Assembly (NCBI GenBank): GCA_035578905.1
Contig: JAQJVL010000808.1
Coordinates: 62,001 to 126,000 of the forward strand
DNA from: Stictocephala bisonia
Lineage: Eukaryota > Arthropoda > Insecta > Hemiptera > Membracidae
Reading direction: 5' to 3'
Length of the DNA stretch: 64,000 nt
Both the position numbers and the translations under genes were made by a program. Shown in pieces: positions 1 through 11,861 of this stretch. The notes beneath the pieces are model-generated. The model had not been told where the DNA came from. It did no database searches and saw only the letters and a list, made by a program, of their open reading frames with translations. Position 1 is the first letter of the stretch, and each line of letters begins with the position of its first letter.

Positions 1-2103
1 ACGGGATGAAGTTTCTGCCCGTTATGTAGACAGTTGGATCTGGAAGCTGAGTTATTCATAGCGATAGTCCTCTGTAATGAGAAGATTAGGTTAGGTTACT
101 GACACAGGAATAAAGTAATGTTTATTGATTCAGTGCAGTGAGAGTACGGGATGAAGTTTCTGCCCGTTATGTAGACAGTTGGAGCTGGAAGCTGAGTTAT
201 TCATAACGATAGTCCTCTGTAATGAGAAGATTAGGTTAGGTTACTGACACAGGAATAAAGTAATGTTTATTGATTCAGTACAATGAGAGTACGGGATGAA
301 GTTTCTGCCCGTTATGTAGACAGTTGGAGCTGGAAGCTGAGTTATTCATAACGATAGTTCTCTGTAATGAGAAGATTAGGTTAGGTTACTGACACAGGAA
401 TAAAGTAATGTTTATTGATTCAGTGCAGTGAGAGTACGGGATGAAGTTTCTGTCCGTTATGTAGACAGTTGGAGCTGGAAGCTGAGTTATTCATAGCGAT
501 AGTTCTCTGTAATGAGAAGATTAGGTTAGGTTACTGACACAGGAATAAAGTAATGTTTATTGATTCAGTGCAGTGAGAGTACGGGATGAAGTTTCTGCCC
601 GTTATGTAGACAGTTGGAGCTGGAAGCTGAGTTATTCATAACGATAGTCCTCTGTAATGAGAGGGTTAGGTTAGGTTACTGACACAGGAATAAATAATGT
701 TTATTGATTCAGTACAATGAGAGTACGGGATGAAGTTTCTGCCCGTTATGTAGACAGTTGGAGCTGGAAGCTGAGTTATTCATAACGATAGTCCTCTGTA
801 ATGAGAAGATTAGGTTAGGTTACTGACACAGGAATAAGTAATGTTTATTGATTCAGTACAATGAGAGTACGGGATGAAGTTTCTGCCCGTTATGTAGACA
901 GTTGGAGCTGGAAGCTGAGTTATTCATAACGATAGTCCTCTGTAATGAGAAGGTTAGGTTAGGTTACTGACACAGGAATAAATAATGTTTATTGATTCAG
1001 TACAATGAGAGTACGGGATGAAGTTTCTGCCCGTTATGTAGACAGTTGGAGCTGGAAGCTGAGTTATTCATAGCGATAGTCCTCTGTAATGAGAAGGTTA
1101 GGTTAGGTTACTGACACAGGAATAAGTAATGTTTATTGATTCAGTACAATGAGAGTACGGGATGAAGTTTCTGTCCGTTATGTAGACAGTTGGAGCTGGA
1201 AGCTGAGTTATTCATAGCGATAGTCCTCTGTAATGAGAAGGTTAGGTTAGGTTACTGACACAGGAATAAATAATGTTTATTGATTCAGTACAATGAGAGT
1301 ACGGGATGACGTTTCTGTCCGTTATGTAGACAGTTGGAGCTGGAAGCTGAGTTATTCATAGCGATAGTCCTCTGTAATGAGAAGGTTAGGTTAGGTTACT
1401 GACACAGGAATAAGTAATGTTTATTGATTCAGTACAATGAGAGTACGGGATGACGTTTCTGTCCGTTATGTAGACAGTTGGAGCTGGAAGCTGAGTTATT
1501 CATAGCGATAGTTCTCTGTAATGAGAAGATAAGGTTAGGTTACTGACACAGGAATAAGTAATGTTTATTGATTCAGTACAATGAGAGTACGGGATGAAGT
1601 TTCTGTCCGTTATGTAGACAGTTGGAGCTGGAAGCTGAGTTATTCATAGCGATAGTCCTCTGTAATGAGAAGATTAGGTTAGGTTACTGACACGGGAATA
1701 AAGTAATGTTTATTGATTCAGTACAATGAGAGTACGGGATGAAGTTTCTGTCCGTTATGTAGACAGTTGGAGCTGGAAGCTGAGTTATTCATAACGATAG
1801 TCCTCTTTAATGAGAAGATTAGGTTAGGTTACTGACACAGGAATAAGTAATGTTTATTGATTCAGTACAATGAGAGTACGGGATGACGTTTCTGTCCGTT
1901 ATGTAGACAGTTGGAGCTGGAAGCTGAGATTCATAGCGATAGTCCTCTGTAATGAGAAGATTAGGTTAGGTTACTGACACAGGAATAAGTAGTGTTTATT
2001 GATTCAGTACAATGAGAGTACGGGATGAAGTTTCTGTCCGTTATGTAGACAGTTGGAGTTGAAAGCTGAGTTATTCATAGCGATAGTCCTCTGTAATGAG
2101 AAG
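1..2103. repeat. Satellite array, about 145-bp unit, about 14.5 copies
   Basis: The string ACGGGATGAAGTTTCTG recurs at 1, 146, 291, 436, 581, 725 and onward at 144-145 bp spacing until about 2103. Copies differ by scattered substitutions and one-base indels (AAGTAATG, AAATAATG or AGTAATG). The array runs off the left edge of the window, so its true length is unknown. Each unit carries TTAGGTTAGGTTA. The array ends abruptly at GAGAAGGGG, followed by unique AT-rich DNA. No coding frame is conserved. Confidence 0.97.
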
Positions 2104-2549
2104 GGGTTTGGCTGACGCTTATCTAATAGACCGTTTATTGCTCGGGACAGCTGTACTTGTCTGTCCAACACAACTTCCCTTCTGGCACTGCACACCTCGC
2201 CTTCTCTCAGATGGCGATTTATTTTTGTAAGTACCGCACTAGATTGTTTCGTTTTGAAACATTTGTTTAATTTATTTTCATTTGTGTTCATTTAGTTTAT
2301 TTATACTTTCATCTTGGAAAGTCAAATTTGTTGTGTATTGTTTATTTGCTTGTTATTGTTTCGGTTTTTATTTTCTATAAAGCACCTTTCTTTTGTTTAG
2401 ACTTTATTTATCGTTGTAAATTGTAAATCTAGAGCATACTCTTCAATTAATTATGATTTTATGTTTAAAGCAATTAAACGGTTGTTTAGTCTGAAATTAT
2501 ATTTTTAAATTGTTTGAGAAGTTTTGTACCACCCAGCTATTATTTCAAC
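2104..2549. other. AT-rich intergenic DNA
   Basis: No gene or repeat recognised. The short open frame on the minus strand that reaches into the satellite is not convincing. Confidence 0.6.
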
Positions 2550-3075
2550 AGTTTTTACTTTTTTCTATATGCGTTAGCATAGAGGAAGTATTGTGATCGT
2601 CCAATTTTTTTTACAAATTCGTCTAAAAATCCATTTTAGTGTCTCCTGAACCCAAAAAAGTGGTTTTTTGAAAAACAAATTTTTGGGTGTCTGTCCGTAT
2701 GTGCGTCTGTCTGTCTGTGTGTATGTGCACTTCGCTGGAAATGGGTGGATAAATTTTTAGAAAATTTGGTATGAAGGTTTATTTAGACAATATATCGAGA
2801 CCGTTTTTCCACTTTTTTAAAATTTTAGTTTTCTTTTTTGTTTTATGGGCAAACAACATACAAAATTGGAATTTTCTCAAAAACTGCTCTAAAGATTTTG
2901 ATTCAATTTTTAGAAAATATGTGAATTACAACTCAAAATATTTTAGTAAAACCCGCATGTTCCTAACTTGACTATTTGGCCAAAAAACCATATTTGGGAA
3001 TCAAACTGGTAATTTTCAAAGTTTTGATTTTTTTTAATGGGGGAAAGTTTGTGCCAGTTCTTTGGAATCATTTAT
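2550..3075 (+). repeat. Interspersed repeat family A, copy 1
   Basis: It aligns by eye along its length with 22422-22957 (same strand) and 48465-48783 (opposite strand). Shared blocks include GTATTGTGATCGTCC, GTGTCTGTCCGTATGTG, TTTGGTAT followed by a Leu/Phe-rich stretch, and ATTTGGGAATCAAACTGGTA. The short open frame inside is repeat sequence, not a gene. Superfamily unknown; no terminal repeats were found. Confidence 0.85.
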
Positions 3076-3879
3076 TTTCATTCTTACCAGTAGCATTTCC
3101 TCACAACTGGAAAAAGGATTATTTGTGAGAGCACATGATATTTTACCTTCAGAAATAGACTGCCTTGAAGATCGTTATGGCGTGGTTCTCTTTTTAATTG
3201 GCTTTAGTCTTACGTCTTCATATGGCATCAGCATGTCTATCAAGACATATATTTAATATATAGTATAAGGAAAAAGTATATATTATTTTGTATGTATTCA
3301 TAGTTTTTTGACGGTAGCACATATTAACTGAATATTCAAAAACATACGGCGAGAAAACCCTAGAACTGATCGATTTCTGAGTCTAAGTAAAAGGTATTGA
3401 AAACTGCATTAACTTTAGAAGTGTTTGTATTTAGTAACATTTTTTACAATATATTTACAATTAGTTATTTACATCTTAATTATGTAAAGTGTACAAAAAT
3501 ATTCAATGTTTAGTGTAGTTTGAAAATACATTATTTAATAAGGCACACTTTGACCTGCGAATTGCTCCAGCTTTCGTGACCCATTTCAGCTTCTCTCCGC
3601 AAGTTTTACATTGCGCTACAATGCATTATAGTTACAAATGTCACATGTACATAATTCAAATGATGTTTTATTTATTAACTGCCACATTTGGATCAACTAA
3701 AGGTTGGTTATTCAAGTGAATCATCTCTACTTCCTGGCACCAGCAACCAACCCACTATATTACCTGGCAGCTGGGGAAACACCTGTTTCACATTTGTTGT
3801 TATTAATATGATGTAAAGCGCATTTATTTTAAATATAATATCAGTATATTTTGTTTTTATTGTTATTGTAACTGAGTTA
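3076..3879. other. AT-rich intergenic DNA
   Basis: No gene, RNA or repeat structure recognised. Confidence 0.5.
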
Positions 3880-4502
3880 TCTTTCTCTATACCTATAAAA
3901 GGCAAAGCCCTCACTGACTGACTGACTCACTCACTCATCACTAATTCTCCAACTTCCCATGTAGGTAGAGAGCTGAAATTTTGTACACTGTTTCTTTAGA
4001 ACTTAAATAGGACAACTAAAGTATTTTCATCTTGATCAAGAACTCCTAAGGGGTAGAAACCACCCCTAAAAGATTACTCCATAAGAATAACATTGGGTTG
4101 ATTTTAGTAAATTAATAACAGCTGTTTTAAAAATAAAATAAACATGTTTATTTTGTATGTTTGACATTATACTATTGATTCCACAGAACAAAGCTGCTCT
4201 TTGATAGATGCATTTTTAATACTATACTATGAGTTTAATCTTTAGCTGTTAAACAAATAAAATGAACACGTTTGAAACATGCTAAGTAATTCATTGCGTA
4301 TTTATACTAAAATAGGTAGCAAAGCAAGTAATGTGAGTGAGATACTGTAAATAAATTTAATATTGTGATTTTACGTTACACAGTTGATCAATCTGCTATT
4401 ATTTATAATCAAAAGTCACATGCCGAGGCTGAAGGCCGAGGTGTATATCGAGCGCATCGAGCGTTGGGGTTGGCACGCGAAGCGTGCAGGGGTGTCCCCT
4501 AG
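3880..4502 (+). mobile_element. Complete non-autonomous Helitron
   Basis: All Helitron hallmarks are visible. The 5' end starts TC (TCTTTCTCTATACC) at 3880 after an A at 3879. The 3' end has the hairpin GCACGC-GAA-GCGTGC at 4473-4487, then 11 bases, then CTAG at 4499-4502, followed by T. The element therefore sits between A and T, the Helitron target dinucleotide, with no target duplication. At 623 bp it has no Rep/helicase gene and must have moved in trans. Related fragments are at 18712-18907 and 25790-25945. Confidence 0.87.
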
Positions 4503-4924
4503 TCTTTGTATAAAATTTGTTCAACATATATTTTTGATTTACAATATGTTCAAGAATAAACAGAACATTAAATAAATAATATAAGAATGTTAATAAGACA
4601 TTAGTTGATCTTTATAAAATTTGTTATACACTCAATATGAAATAGGAAATAATGTTCTTTCACTCGGAAACACGTGACATGCAGTATCTATTTGTTATGT
4701 TTAATTCTGAATTACGTTTTTCTTATAGCTAATATTTTAGTTTAAAACAGCCATAACTCTCACAATAAAAAACAATAAACCTTCCGTCAACTCACTGTTC
4801 ATTACATTTTAGAATAACAAAAGACAGCATAAAATGTGTATTTATAGCATAGTCTAATAACATATAAGATTGTAGTATTAGCATGATTTTATTCACATAC
4901 ATAGAGATTTCTCATCCAATGGTA
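4503..4924. other. AT-rich intergenic DNA
   Basis: Nothing recognised in this stretch. Confidence 0.5.
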
Positions 4925-5045
4925 AGTTTTGTGTCTCTAATTATCAGCTGTTTTTGGTTGATGTGAGGAGCGCTAGTGTAGTCCCATGTAAATACAATGC
5001 AGTTTAAATCAGCTGTGGTGGTAGACTTCAGTAACTAATCAAAGT
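4925..5045 (+). repeat. Interspersed repeat family B, copy 1
   Basis: About 115 bp match, inverted, to 20762-20870. They share GGAGCGCTAGTGTAGTCCC, ATGCAGTTTAAA and CAGCTGTGGT. The second copy lies inside a TIR transposon. Confidence 0.8.
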
Positions 5046-5527
5046 AATAGTGGACACAAATATTTCTATTAGACGAGATATCTATTATTGCAGTTATACA
5101 ATTGAGGATATTAGGAAACTATAGAAGTAAACAAATAGTTTTTTATATATACATTCTTATGTGCTATTTTATATACATATCATTTCTGTACACAGTTGCT
5201 CATTCTTACTGTAGAGTACTGGATATTGGTTTTTGGCTAAACAAGACTTGATATTGTATTATTTCTCTTATCAGATCAATGAAACTGTACAATAATACAT
5301 TCCTCATCTCTCTACTTTAATGAAATGTTACATAAATCTAATTCTAATGTTTACAGTACAAATTAATCATACAATATGTGCAAGTTTCGGTTATATACAG
5401 GGACGGTGACTAGTGCCTAGACAATTACAATTAATGAATAGACAATATAATTAAATTAAAATTTCACATAAAAGTAAACTTATTTTGTGCAGTGCCAGAA
5501 CAAAAACATTCCAGGTTTCAGTTGGTG

Positions 5528-5640
5528 GACTTGAATGAAGTATAGAACTTGAGTATAGGATGAGTATGGATGACCGGTGTAGTCTTGTTACTAACTGAGT
5601 ATGACTTAGCTAAGAAAGTATTATGTATTAATATCCCAAT
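5528..5640 (-). repeat. SINE tail fragment
   Basis: It resembles the tail of the SINE at 28282-28571 (GGATGAGT...GTAGTC.TTGTTAC, then a stretch ending ATCCCAAT). The head is missing. Diverged. Confidence 0.5.
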
Positions 5641-7082
5641 AAAACTCCATAAAATAAAATTCCAAATATGTCGCAACTTTAAAAATATAGACATTGAAGA
5701 TTTGATTTTTAAATGATTAAGCCTAATAGGCTATGTAAAAATAATCAAAATGTTGACCAAACATTTGGATGCATATTTATTAGAGATTTAAAAGGGAGTT
5801 ATCGGTCAAAATAATACGGGAAACAAAAATGGTGCGAAGTGGAATGACATTGTTCTTATTGGTTCAGTTTAAGGTACCGTCTTTTTTTTTTTTTTTATTT
5901 ATTTTATATATACTCTTTGACAAGTATAGAACTTTCGGTGAAACCAAACTGTCATTTTTAATAGAAAATAAGTAATAATATCTACTGTCAGGTAGCTGGC
6001 GCAGACATGTTTTGCGTCTCAACCTGTATTTATTTATTAGTTAAAATAAAGAATGGGCTAAAACATATGTACGGAAAATAGTATTTAGACACGTTTACTT
6101 TGAACTTAAAACATTAGATTATTTATATTTCAAAAATGAAGTAATAATGGGAACACTATGGGGTTTTTATTTTAATACAGGCATTTTTTGTAAAAACTCG
6201 AAAATTGTGGTGAGTGTGAGTAAGCGAGAGATATTGAAAGTTTTAAAATTATATTGTATGTTAGCTTAAAGTACACGCAGTTCGTCACTAACTTCTATTA
6301 TTTGTATTATCTCAGATTAAACTAAAACAAAACAGAAAATTGTTGTAATTTTCAAAAACAAATTTCCTTCATAAAGATCGTTTCCCCAACTAAAACTTTA
6401 GTGTGACCTAACAAAGAGTGTGAAAATGGAGTTTTACACAATGTAAAGTGGCCTCACCAATCAGTCATAGAGGGAGCAATATGTTAAACGTAACAGCGAT
6501 AAGTGAAGTGGGTGTTTAGACCGAGAGGCACGGACTGGTCCGCCTCGACACGTAGTAAACCGGAGTCGATGAAAAAACAAAGCAGCACAAAATACAACAT
6601 TTTCAATAAATACCACGACAGAGTAGTTACAGTAATTAAAATATATATTCTAGATACTTACATTAGTGGTTAGACATACAAATTTACCGAACTGTCCCAT
6701 GGTGAGCTTCAGTCAGTAGGTCAACTTTAATTGTCATAAGGATTTTTTAAATGTAAATAAAAAATAGTTCAAAACAAACAATAATACGAAACAGAACTTT
6801 AAATATTATTATCTGGCTCAACTTAAGTCAATCCTTATCGTTAAAATAAAAAAAATCGGGATTTATATCTGTATAATATTTTTAATTTTTCGTGTTAAAG
6901 GTTTCAACCACATTCGACAGTTCCTTCAGCTCAAGACAATCCTTATAGATAAAATATGTTTTTTATACGCTTTTTACAAAAAAATCCATAACGCTAAATA
7001 GCTGTAAGAATTTTTATCTGATTTATCCTCAAATTTGATAGTTCTCTTATGACTGTCAATGTCATATTGTGAATTGATTATT
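5641..7082. other. AT-rich intergenic DNA with a small GC-richer patch
   Basis: There is a T-run near 5882-5897. A GC-richer non-coding patch near 6400-6560 stands out from the AT-rich flanks. No gene recognised. Confidence 0.5.
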
Positions 7083-7203
7083 ACTTATTTATTAATACGA
7101 CGCCGATCGTCAAGATATGAGCAATATAGTAGATGAGTGAATCTAGTCTTATTACAAACTAAAGAAAACTATTCCTTAACAAGGCAGTATTAATTAGTGA
7201 AAT
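7083..7203 (-). repeat. SINE tail fragment
   Basis: GACGCCGATCGTCAAGATATG followed by GATGAGTGAAT and TTACAAACTAA matches 28314 onward. A TTATT-rich run precedes it, which is the 3' tail read on the minus strand. The tRNA head is missing. Confidence 0.8.
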
Positions 7204-7274
7204 GAGTTTTAATAAGGCATGAATTTTCCTGTAAACTCCTAGATTTATTACAGTATATAAAAGTGCCACAGAAT

Positions 7275-9372
7275 GTTTCACTGTTCATAAAGTGTTAAGT
7301 GTAAACTGTATAGAAAACCGTCCAGAAAGTGTTCAATGTAAACTGTATAGAAAACCGTCCAGAAAGTGTTCAGTGTAAACTGTTCATAAAGTGTTCAATG
7401 TAAACTGTATAGAAAACCGTTCAGAAAGTGTTCAATGTAAACTGTATAGAAAACCGTTCAGAAAGTGTTCAATGTAAACTGTATAGAAAACCATTCAGAA
7501 AGTGTTCAATGTAAACTGTATAGAAAACCGTCCAGAAAGTGTTCAGTGTAAACTGTTCAGAAAGTGATCAGTGTATACTGTTCATAAAGTGTTAAGTGTA
7601 AACTGTATAGAAAACCGTCCAGAAAGTGTTCAATGTAAACTGTATAGAAAACCGTCCAGAAAGTGTTCAGTGTAAACTGTTCATAAAGTGTTAAGTGTAA
7701 ACTGTATAGAAAACCGTCCAGAAAGTGTTCAATGTAAACTGTATGGAAAACCGTCCAGAAAGTGTTCAGTGTAAACTGTTCAGAAAGTGATCAGTGTATA
7801 CTGTTCATAAAGTGTTAAGTGTAAACTGTATAGAAAACCGTCCAGAAAGTGTTCAATGTAAACTGTATAGAAAACCGTCCAGAAAGTGTTCAGTGTAAAC
7901 TGTTCAGAAAGTGATCAGTGTATACTGTTCATAAAGTGTTAAGTGTAAACTGTATAGAAAACCGTCCAGAAAGTGTTCAGTGTAAACCGTCCAGAAAGTG
8001 TTCAGTGTAAACTGTTCATAAAGTGTTAAGTGTAAACTGTATAGAAAACCGTCCAGAAAGTGTTCAGTGTAAACTGTTCATAAAGTGTTAAGTGTAAACT
8101 GTATAGAAAACCGTCCAGAAAGTGTTCAATGTAAACTGTATAGAAAACCGTCCAGAAAGTGTTCAATGTAAACTGTATAGAAAACCGTCCAGAAAGTGTT
8201 CAATGTAAACTGTATAGAAAACCGTCCAGAAAGTGTTCAATGTAAACTGTATAGAAAACCGTCCAGAAAGTGTTCAATGTAAACTGTATAGAAAACCGTC
8301 CAGAAAGTGTTCAATGTAAACTGTATAGAAAACCGTCCAGAAAGTGTTCAATGTAAACTGTATAGAAAACCGTCCAGAAAGTGTTCAATGTAAACTGTAT
8401 AGAAAACCGTCCAGAAAGTGTTCAATGTAAACTGTATAGAAAACCGTCCAGAAAGTGTTCAATGTAAACTGTATAGAAAACCGTCCAGAAAGTGTTCAAT
8501 GTAAACTGTATAGAAAACCGTCCAGAAAGTGTTCAATGTAAACTGTATAGAAAACCGTCCAGAAAGTGTTCAATGTAAACTGTATAGAAAACCGTCCAGA
8601 AAGTGTTCAGTGTAAACTGTTCAGAAAGTGATCAGTGTATACTGTTCAGAAAGTGTTCAGTGTAAACTGTTCAGAAAGTGATCAGTGTATACTGTTCAGA
8701 AAGTGATCAGTGTATACTGTTCAGAAAGTGATCAGTGTATACTGTTCAGAAAGTGTTCAGTGTACGCTGTTCAGAGAACCACCAAGAGAGTGTTCAGTGT
8801 AAACGGTTTTGAAAATTGTCAGTGTATACTGTTCAGAAAATCTATCAGCAAGTGTTTAATGTTCAGAAAACCCTTCAAAAAGTGTTCAGAGTATTACTGT
8901 TCAGAGAGTGTTCAGTGCATACTATTCAAAAAACCGTTCAGAAAGTGTTCAGTGTATACTGTTCAGAAACCGTTCAAAAAGTGTTCAGTGTATACTGTTC
9001 AGAGAGTGTTCAGTGTTTACTATTCAAAAAACCGTTCAGAAAGTGTTCAGTGTATACTGTTCAGAAACCATTCAGAAAGTGTTCAGTGTATACTGTTCAG
9101 AAACCGTTCAGAAAATGTTCAGTGTTTACTGTTCAGAGAGTGTTCAGTGTTTACTGTTCAGAGAGTGTTCAGTGTTTACTGTTCAGAGAGTGTTCAGTGT
9201 TTACTGTTCAGAGAGTGTTCAGTGTTTACTGTTCAGAAAGTGTTCAGTGTATACTGTTCAGAGAGTGTTCAGTGTTTACTGTTCAGAGAGTGTTCAGTGT
9301 TTACTATTCAAAAAGCCGTTCAGAAAGTGTTCAGTGTATACTGTTCAGACAACCGTTCTGAATGTGTTATCA
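7275..9372. repeat. Minisatellite with mixed 37-bp and 25-bp units
   Basis: From 7275 to about 8600 the main unit is 37 bp (GTCCAGAAAGTGTTCAATGT plus AAACTGTATAGAAAACC), nearly perfect at 8100-8600. From 8600 to 9372 the unit shifts to about 25 bp (GTTCAGTGTTTACTG plus TTCAGAGAGT) with interspersed 36/37-bp variants. Three overlapping open frames of 165-234 codons arise because 25 is not a multiple of three, so every frame cycles through the same stop-free reading. They are not supported as genes. Confidence 0.95.
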
Positions 9373-10703
9373 AACTTACTCATGGTTGACTACAACGTAA
9401 TGTAGGGCACACGCGGATTTTGGCAACTCACTGAGATTGGATCGTGTGGGTGGACAAAATTAATGGGAGAATAAGTCACCAGAGACTTGGTAAGTTGTGG
9501 ATCAGTGAACTCAGTTCGCGTGTTCTTGCTGATGACCAGTTCTGTAGCATTTACGTACAATGAAATTACTTATTGTTGAACTAGATTCAAGCCACTGATT
9601 TAAAAGACTCTTTCTATTATTTTTTAATTTTTTCTTTTGGTAATTGTTATTTTAAGTATACAATACATAGTGATCTATTATAATTGTGTATGTTTTGTTA
9701 TTTTATATTGATTTTAAGTTTGTATTTTACAATCTATAATTATTTACTTTTATATTCAATTTATTCTTGTTCTGTTTATCAAACAAAGGCTTTTTAGTTA
9801 TTTATTACATTATTACATATTTTTCGTTCTTGCCATATGAAAAACCTGGCCACCAATGTAAAAATAAAATGAATAAATAGACAAACAAATTGCTGTGCTT
9901 TACTATCGCAAAGAACTTGAAATCTAATCAAATCATTGTGTTGAAACTGCAATGCAAAAAAGAGTATAAAAGAACAAAGAATATAATAAAAATTTTGTTA
10001 AAAATATGCATAGATAAAAATTAAGTATTAGGCCTAAGTAAAAACCTCATACATGCATTTCAGTACCGGTACATGTAATTTTTACAGCTGGGGTAAGCTA
10101 AGCTAGTTGATATACTATATAAGTGATTTTGAATGTTCTTACATTCTATGTTTTTATAGCTGAAACTGTAATTTTGACACTTACTATTGATTCTAGTTAT
10201 AAGTATTTACAAAGAATAAATATTCCTCATAAAACGTAGACAAAACATTGCCACAAACTACTTGGGGCAACACTGTGATGATTTTATGTTACAGTAATTC
10301 TAAAATACACACTCTTTCTTTTATACATCAGCATATTTCAAACAATTTAAATTAACCAATTACAGTGGTATGAATTGTTTTAAATATATCTTATAATTGA
10401 AGTCAATCTTAGCCAAAGGCTACTTTTTAAACAAGTCATATACGTTGTAGCATGGCACTTACCTACAATACAACTGAATGCCTTTGGTAAGATTTGTTTA
10501 AGTTCACTAGTATTTCACAGGAGGTAAAAATGTTTTACCTTTTTCGAGCTATGGTTCTCGAGCCATAACTATACTTGTTTAATGTCTGGTCCTTCAGACT
10601 GGATATGTTAAGATTTTAAATTAATCTCTAGGTTAAATAACAAACATATAGTAGCATTTAAGATCACATTTGATGTGCGTATATAGCAATAATTAGTTTA
10701 AAC
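9373..10703. other. AT-rich DNA downstream of the Pax1/9 gene, including its probable 3'UTR
   Basis: The part next to 10703 should contain the 3'UTR, but no canonical minus-strand AATAAA could be confidently assigned. The stretch at 9780-9900 resembles a LINE 3' end but was not matched to another copy. Confidence 0.4.
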
Positions 10704-11186
10704 TCAGTTATTTATACAGAACATGTGTTCTTTGTCGGTAGTGACCGTTTGTGACCAGGCGGGCTGGCAGGTGACGGCGGACGGCACGGGCACGTTGTTG
10801 AGGTACATGTGGTAGTAGTTGTACTGCGTGGCGGGGTCGGTCGTGGCGGAGCCCCCCTGGCGCAGGTTGGCGGCAGCAGCCCCCAGGATGTCGGACATGG
10901 TGTGAGCGCTAGGCCAGCAGTGAGTGGGGGCGGTGGACACTGTCACCGGCGCCTGGCCGTGGCTGTGTGCCGAGGGATACGGGTACGGCGAGTAGTAGAG
11001 GTGGGGGTGGGGCGCTGAAGGTACCTGGATCAGGCTGCCCACCTTACTCCTCAGGATCCGACTGATGCTGCTCACAGAAGGGACGTTGAACCTGTCGCAG
11101 ATCCCGTCTGCCAACAGCCGCTCGCGGATCTCCCAGGCGAACGTGCCCGGGTCCTTCTGCTTCAGCTTCTTGATGTAGGCAACCAC
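10704..11186 (-). CDS. Poxm: Pax1/9 (Pox meso) terminal exon: RED half of paired domain, octapeptide, C-terminal tail, stop
   Basis: This exon joins in phase 0 to the one at 11862-12118; the acceptor reads TTGTGATTGCAG/GTGGTT. It encodes 160 residues and ends at TGA (10706-10704). Residues 1-50 complete the paired domain: [20 protein letters not shown], then [24 protein letters not shown] is the Pax1/9 signature, where Pax2/5/8 and Pox neuro have SINRI. Domain total is 127 residues over both exons. Residues 95-102 are HTMSDILG, an octapeptide, which in Pax proteins recruits Groucho/TLE corepressors. No homeodomain follows, as expected for this class. The rest is low-complexity and rich in Tyr, Pro, Ser and His. 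Without exon 1 the protein is about 245 residues, shorter than my recollection of Drosophila Pox meso (about 370), so further 3' exons through alternative splicing are possible. The exon is much more GC-rich than its surroundings. Confidence 0.93.
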   Translation of the reverse strand: MVAYIKKLKQKDPGTFAWEIRERLLADGICDRFNVPSVSSISRILRSKVGSLIQVPSAPHPHLYYSPYPYPSAHSHGQAPVTVSTAPTHCWPSAHTMSDILGAAAANLRQGGSATTDPATQYNYYHMYLNNVPVPSAVTCQPAWSQTVTTDKEHMFCINN

Positions 11187-11400
11187 CTGCAATCACAAGG
11201 AAGGTATACTTTCAATGAAATGTTACACTTTTACATTACCTTCAACTACATTTCTGTCCATAATGTGTTCAGTTGTCACTTCTATTTATAAATGTCCACG
11301 AGTTCTCTCCTGTTTTTTAAATCTCGTGTTCCAAAAGGTCAATGAGGCACTGATAATTGAAGAATTGCGTCAATCGTATAAGAAAATCAGTGTTAATGTG

Positions 11401-11489
11401 GAGAGCCGGTGGCCGAGCGGTCCAAGACGTCAAGGCTTGGTACTTGAGATAGTAGGGATAACGCAGGTTCGAATCCTGGCCGTTACTGT
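11401..11489 (+). repeat. tRNA-Leu-like relic or SINE head in the Pax1/9 intron, antisense
   Basis: It has a perfect polymerase III A box, TGGCCGAGCGG (11410-11420), and a perfect B box, GGTTCGAATCC (11466-11476), at tRNA-like spacing with a long variable arm as in Leu and Ser tRNAs. The anticodon stem TCAAG/CTTGA encloses an 8-base instead of a 7-base loop. The T stem has a G-G mismatch and the acceptor arms pair poorly. It is therefore best read as a tRNA-derived SINE head or a pseudogene, not a working tRNA. Confidence 0.7.
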
Positions 11490-11644
11490 TAGTATTGATA
11501 AGATATATTTACCTTGTACTGTACTGCCCCCCCTCCCTTACTCTGAGTGATAAGTTCCCCTCATTGATCAATAGTCTATGGGGAATGGATAAGGTAAAAT
11601 TAATGAAGAGATCGGTCTCTCCTTACAAAAATATATATCATCAA

Positions 11645-11706
11645 TAGCAGATCGTAAAGCTATGGATTGAGAATAAGTAGTATGAGTGGAGATGAGCGAA
11701 TAATCT
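11645..11706 (-). repeat. SINE tail fragment in the Pax1/9 intron
   Basis: GATCGTAAAGCTATGG...GAGTGGAGATGAGCGAATAATC matches the tail at 28320-28385 with gaps. Confidence 0.65.
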
Positions 11707-11861
11707 TTTATACAAAGCAACGCTAACCTTTCTTTAGAAAATTCAATTAATTATATAAATAGCCTAATAACAAGAGGATGAACATCCAGAGTTGTTGGTC
11801 TTGATTAAACAAGAACTGCCTTTAGATTACAACTAACTGTGTGGGTGGTGTCCAGTCGTAC

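Larger units (their letters stand above)
11187..11861 (-). other. Intron inside the Pax1/9 paired domain
   Basis: This is a phase-0 GT-AG intron of 675 bp that splits the paired domain between the PAI and RED subdomains, after TTPK and before VVAY. It contains a tRNA-like relic on the opposite strand (11401-11489) and a SINE tail fragment (11645-11706), so it has taken up at least two retroposons. Confidence 0.88.

Noticed and set aside
1..2103. Telomere or telomeric repeat array
   Set aside because: TTAGG occurs only as a short core in a 145-bp satellite; no uninterrupted (TTAGG)n tract is present.
8685..9405. Three overlapping Cys/Ser/Val-rich frames of 165-234 codons
   Set aside because: All three frames of a 25-bp stop-free tandem repeat give the same cyclic peptide. 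They are products of the minisatellite.
10809..11018. Open frame antisense to the Pax1/9 terminal exon
   Set aside because: A shadow of the GC-rich coding exon on the other strand; Gly/Val/Arg-rich with no domain.
11401..11489. Functional tRNA-Leu gene
   Set aside because: The anticodon loop has 8 bases, the T stem has a mismatch and the acceptor stem pairs poorly. A SINE head or pseudogene fits better.
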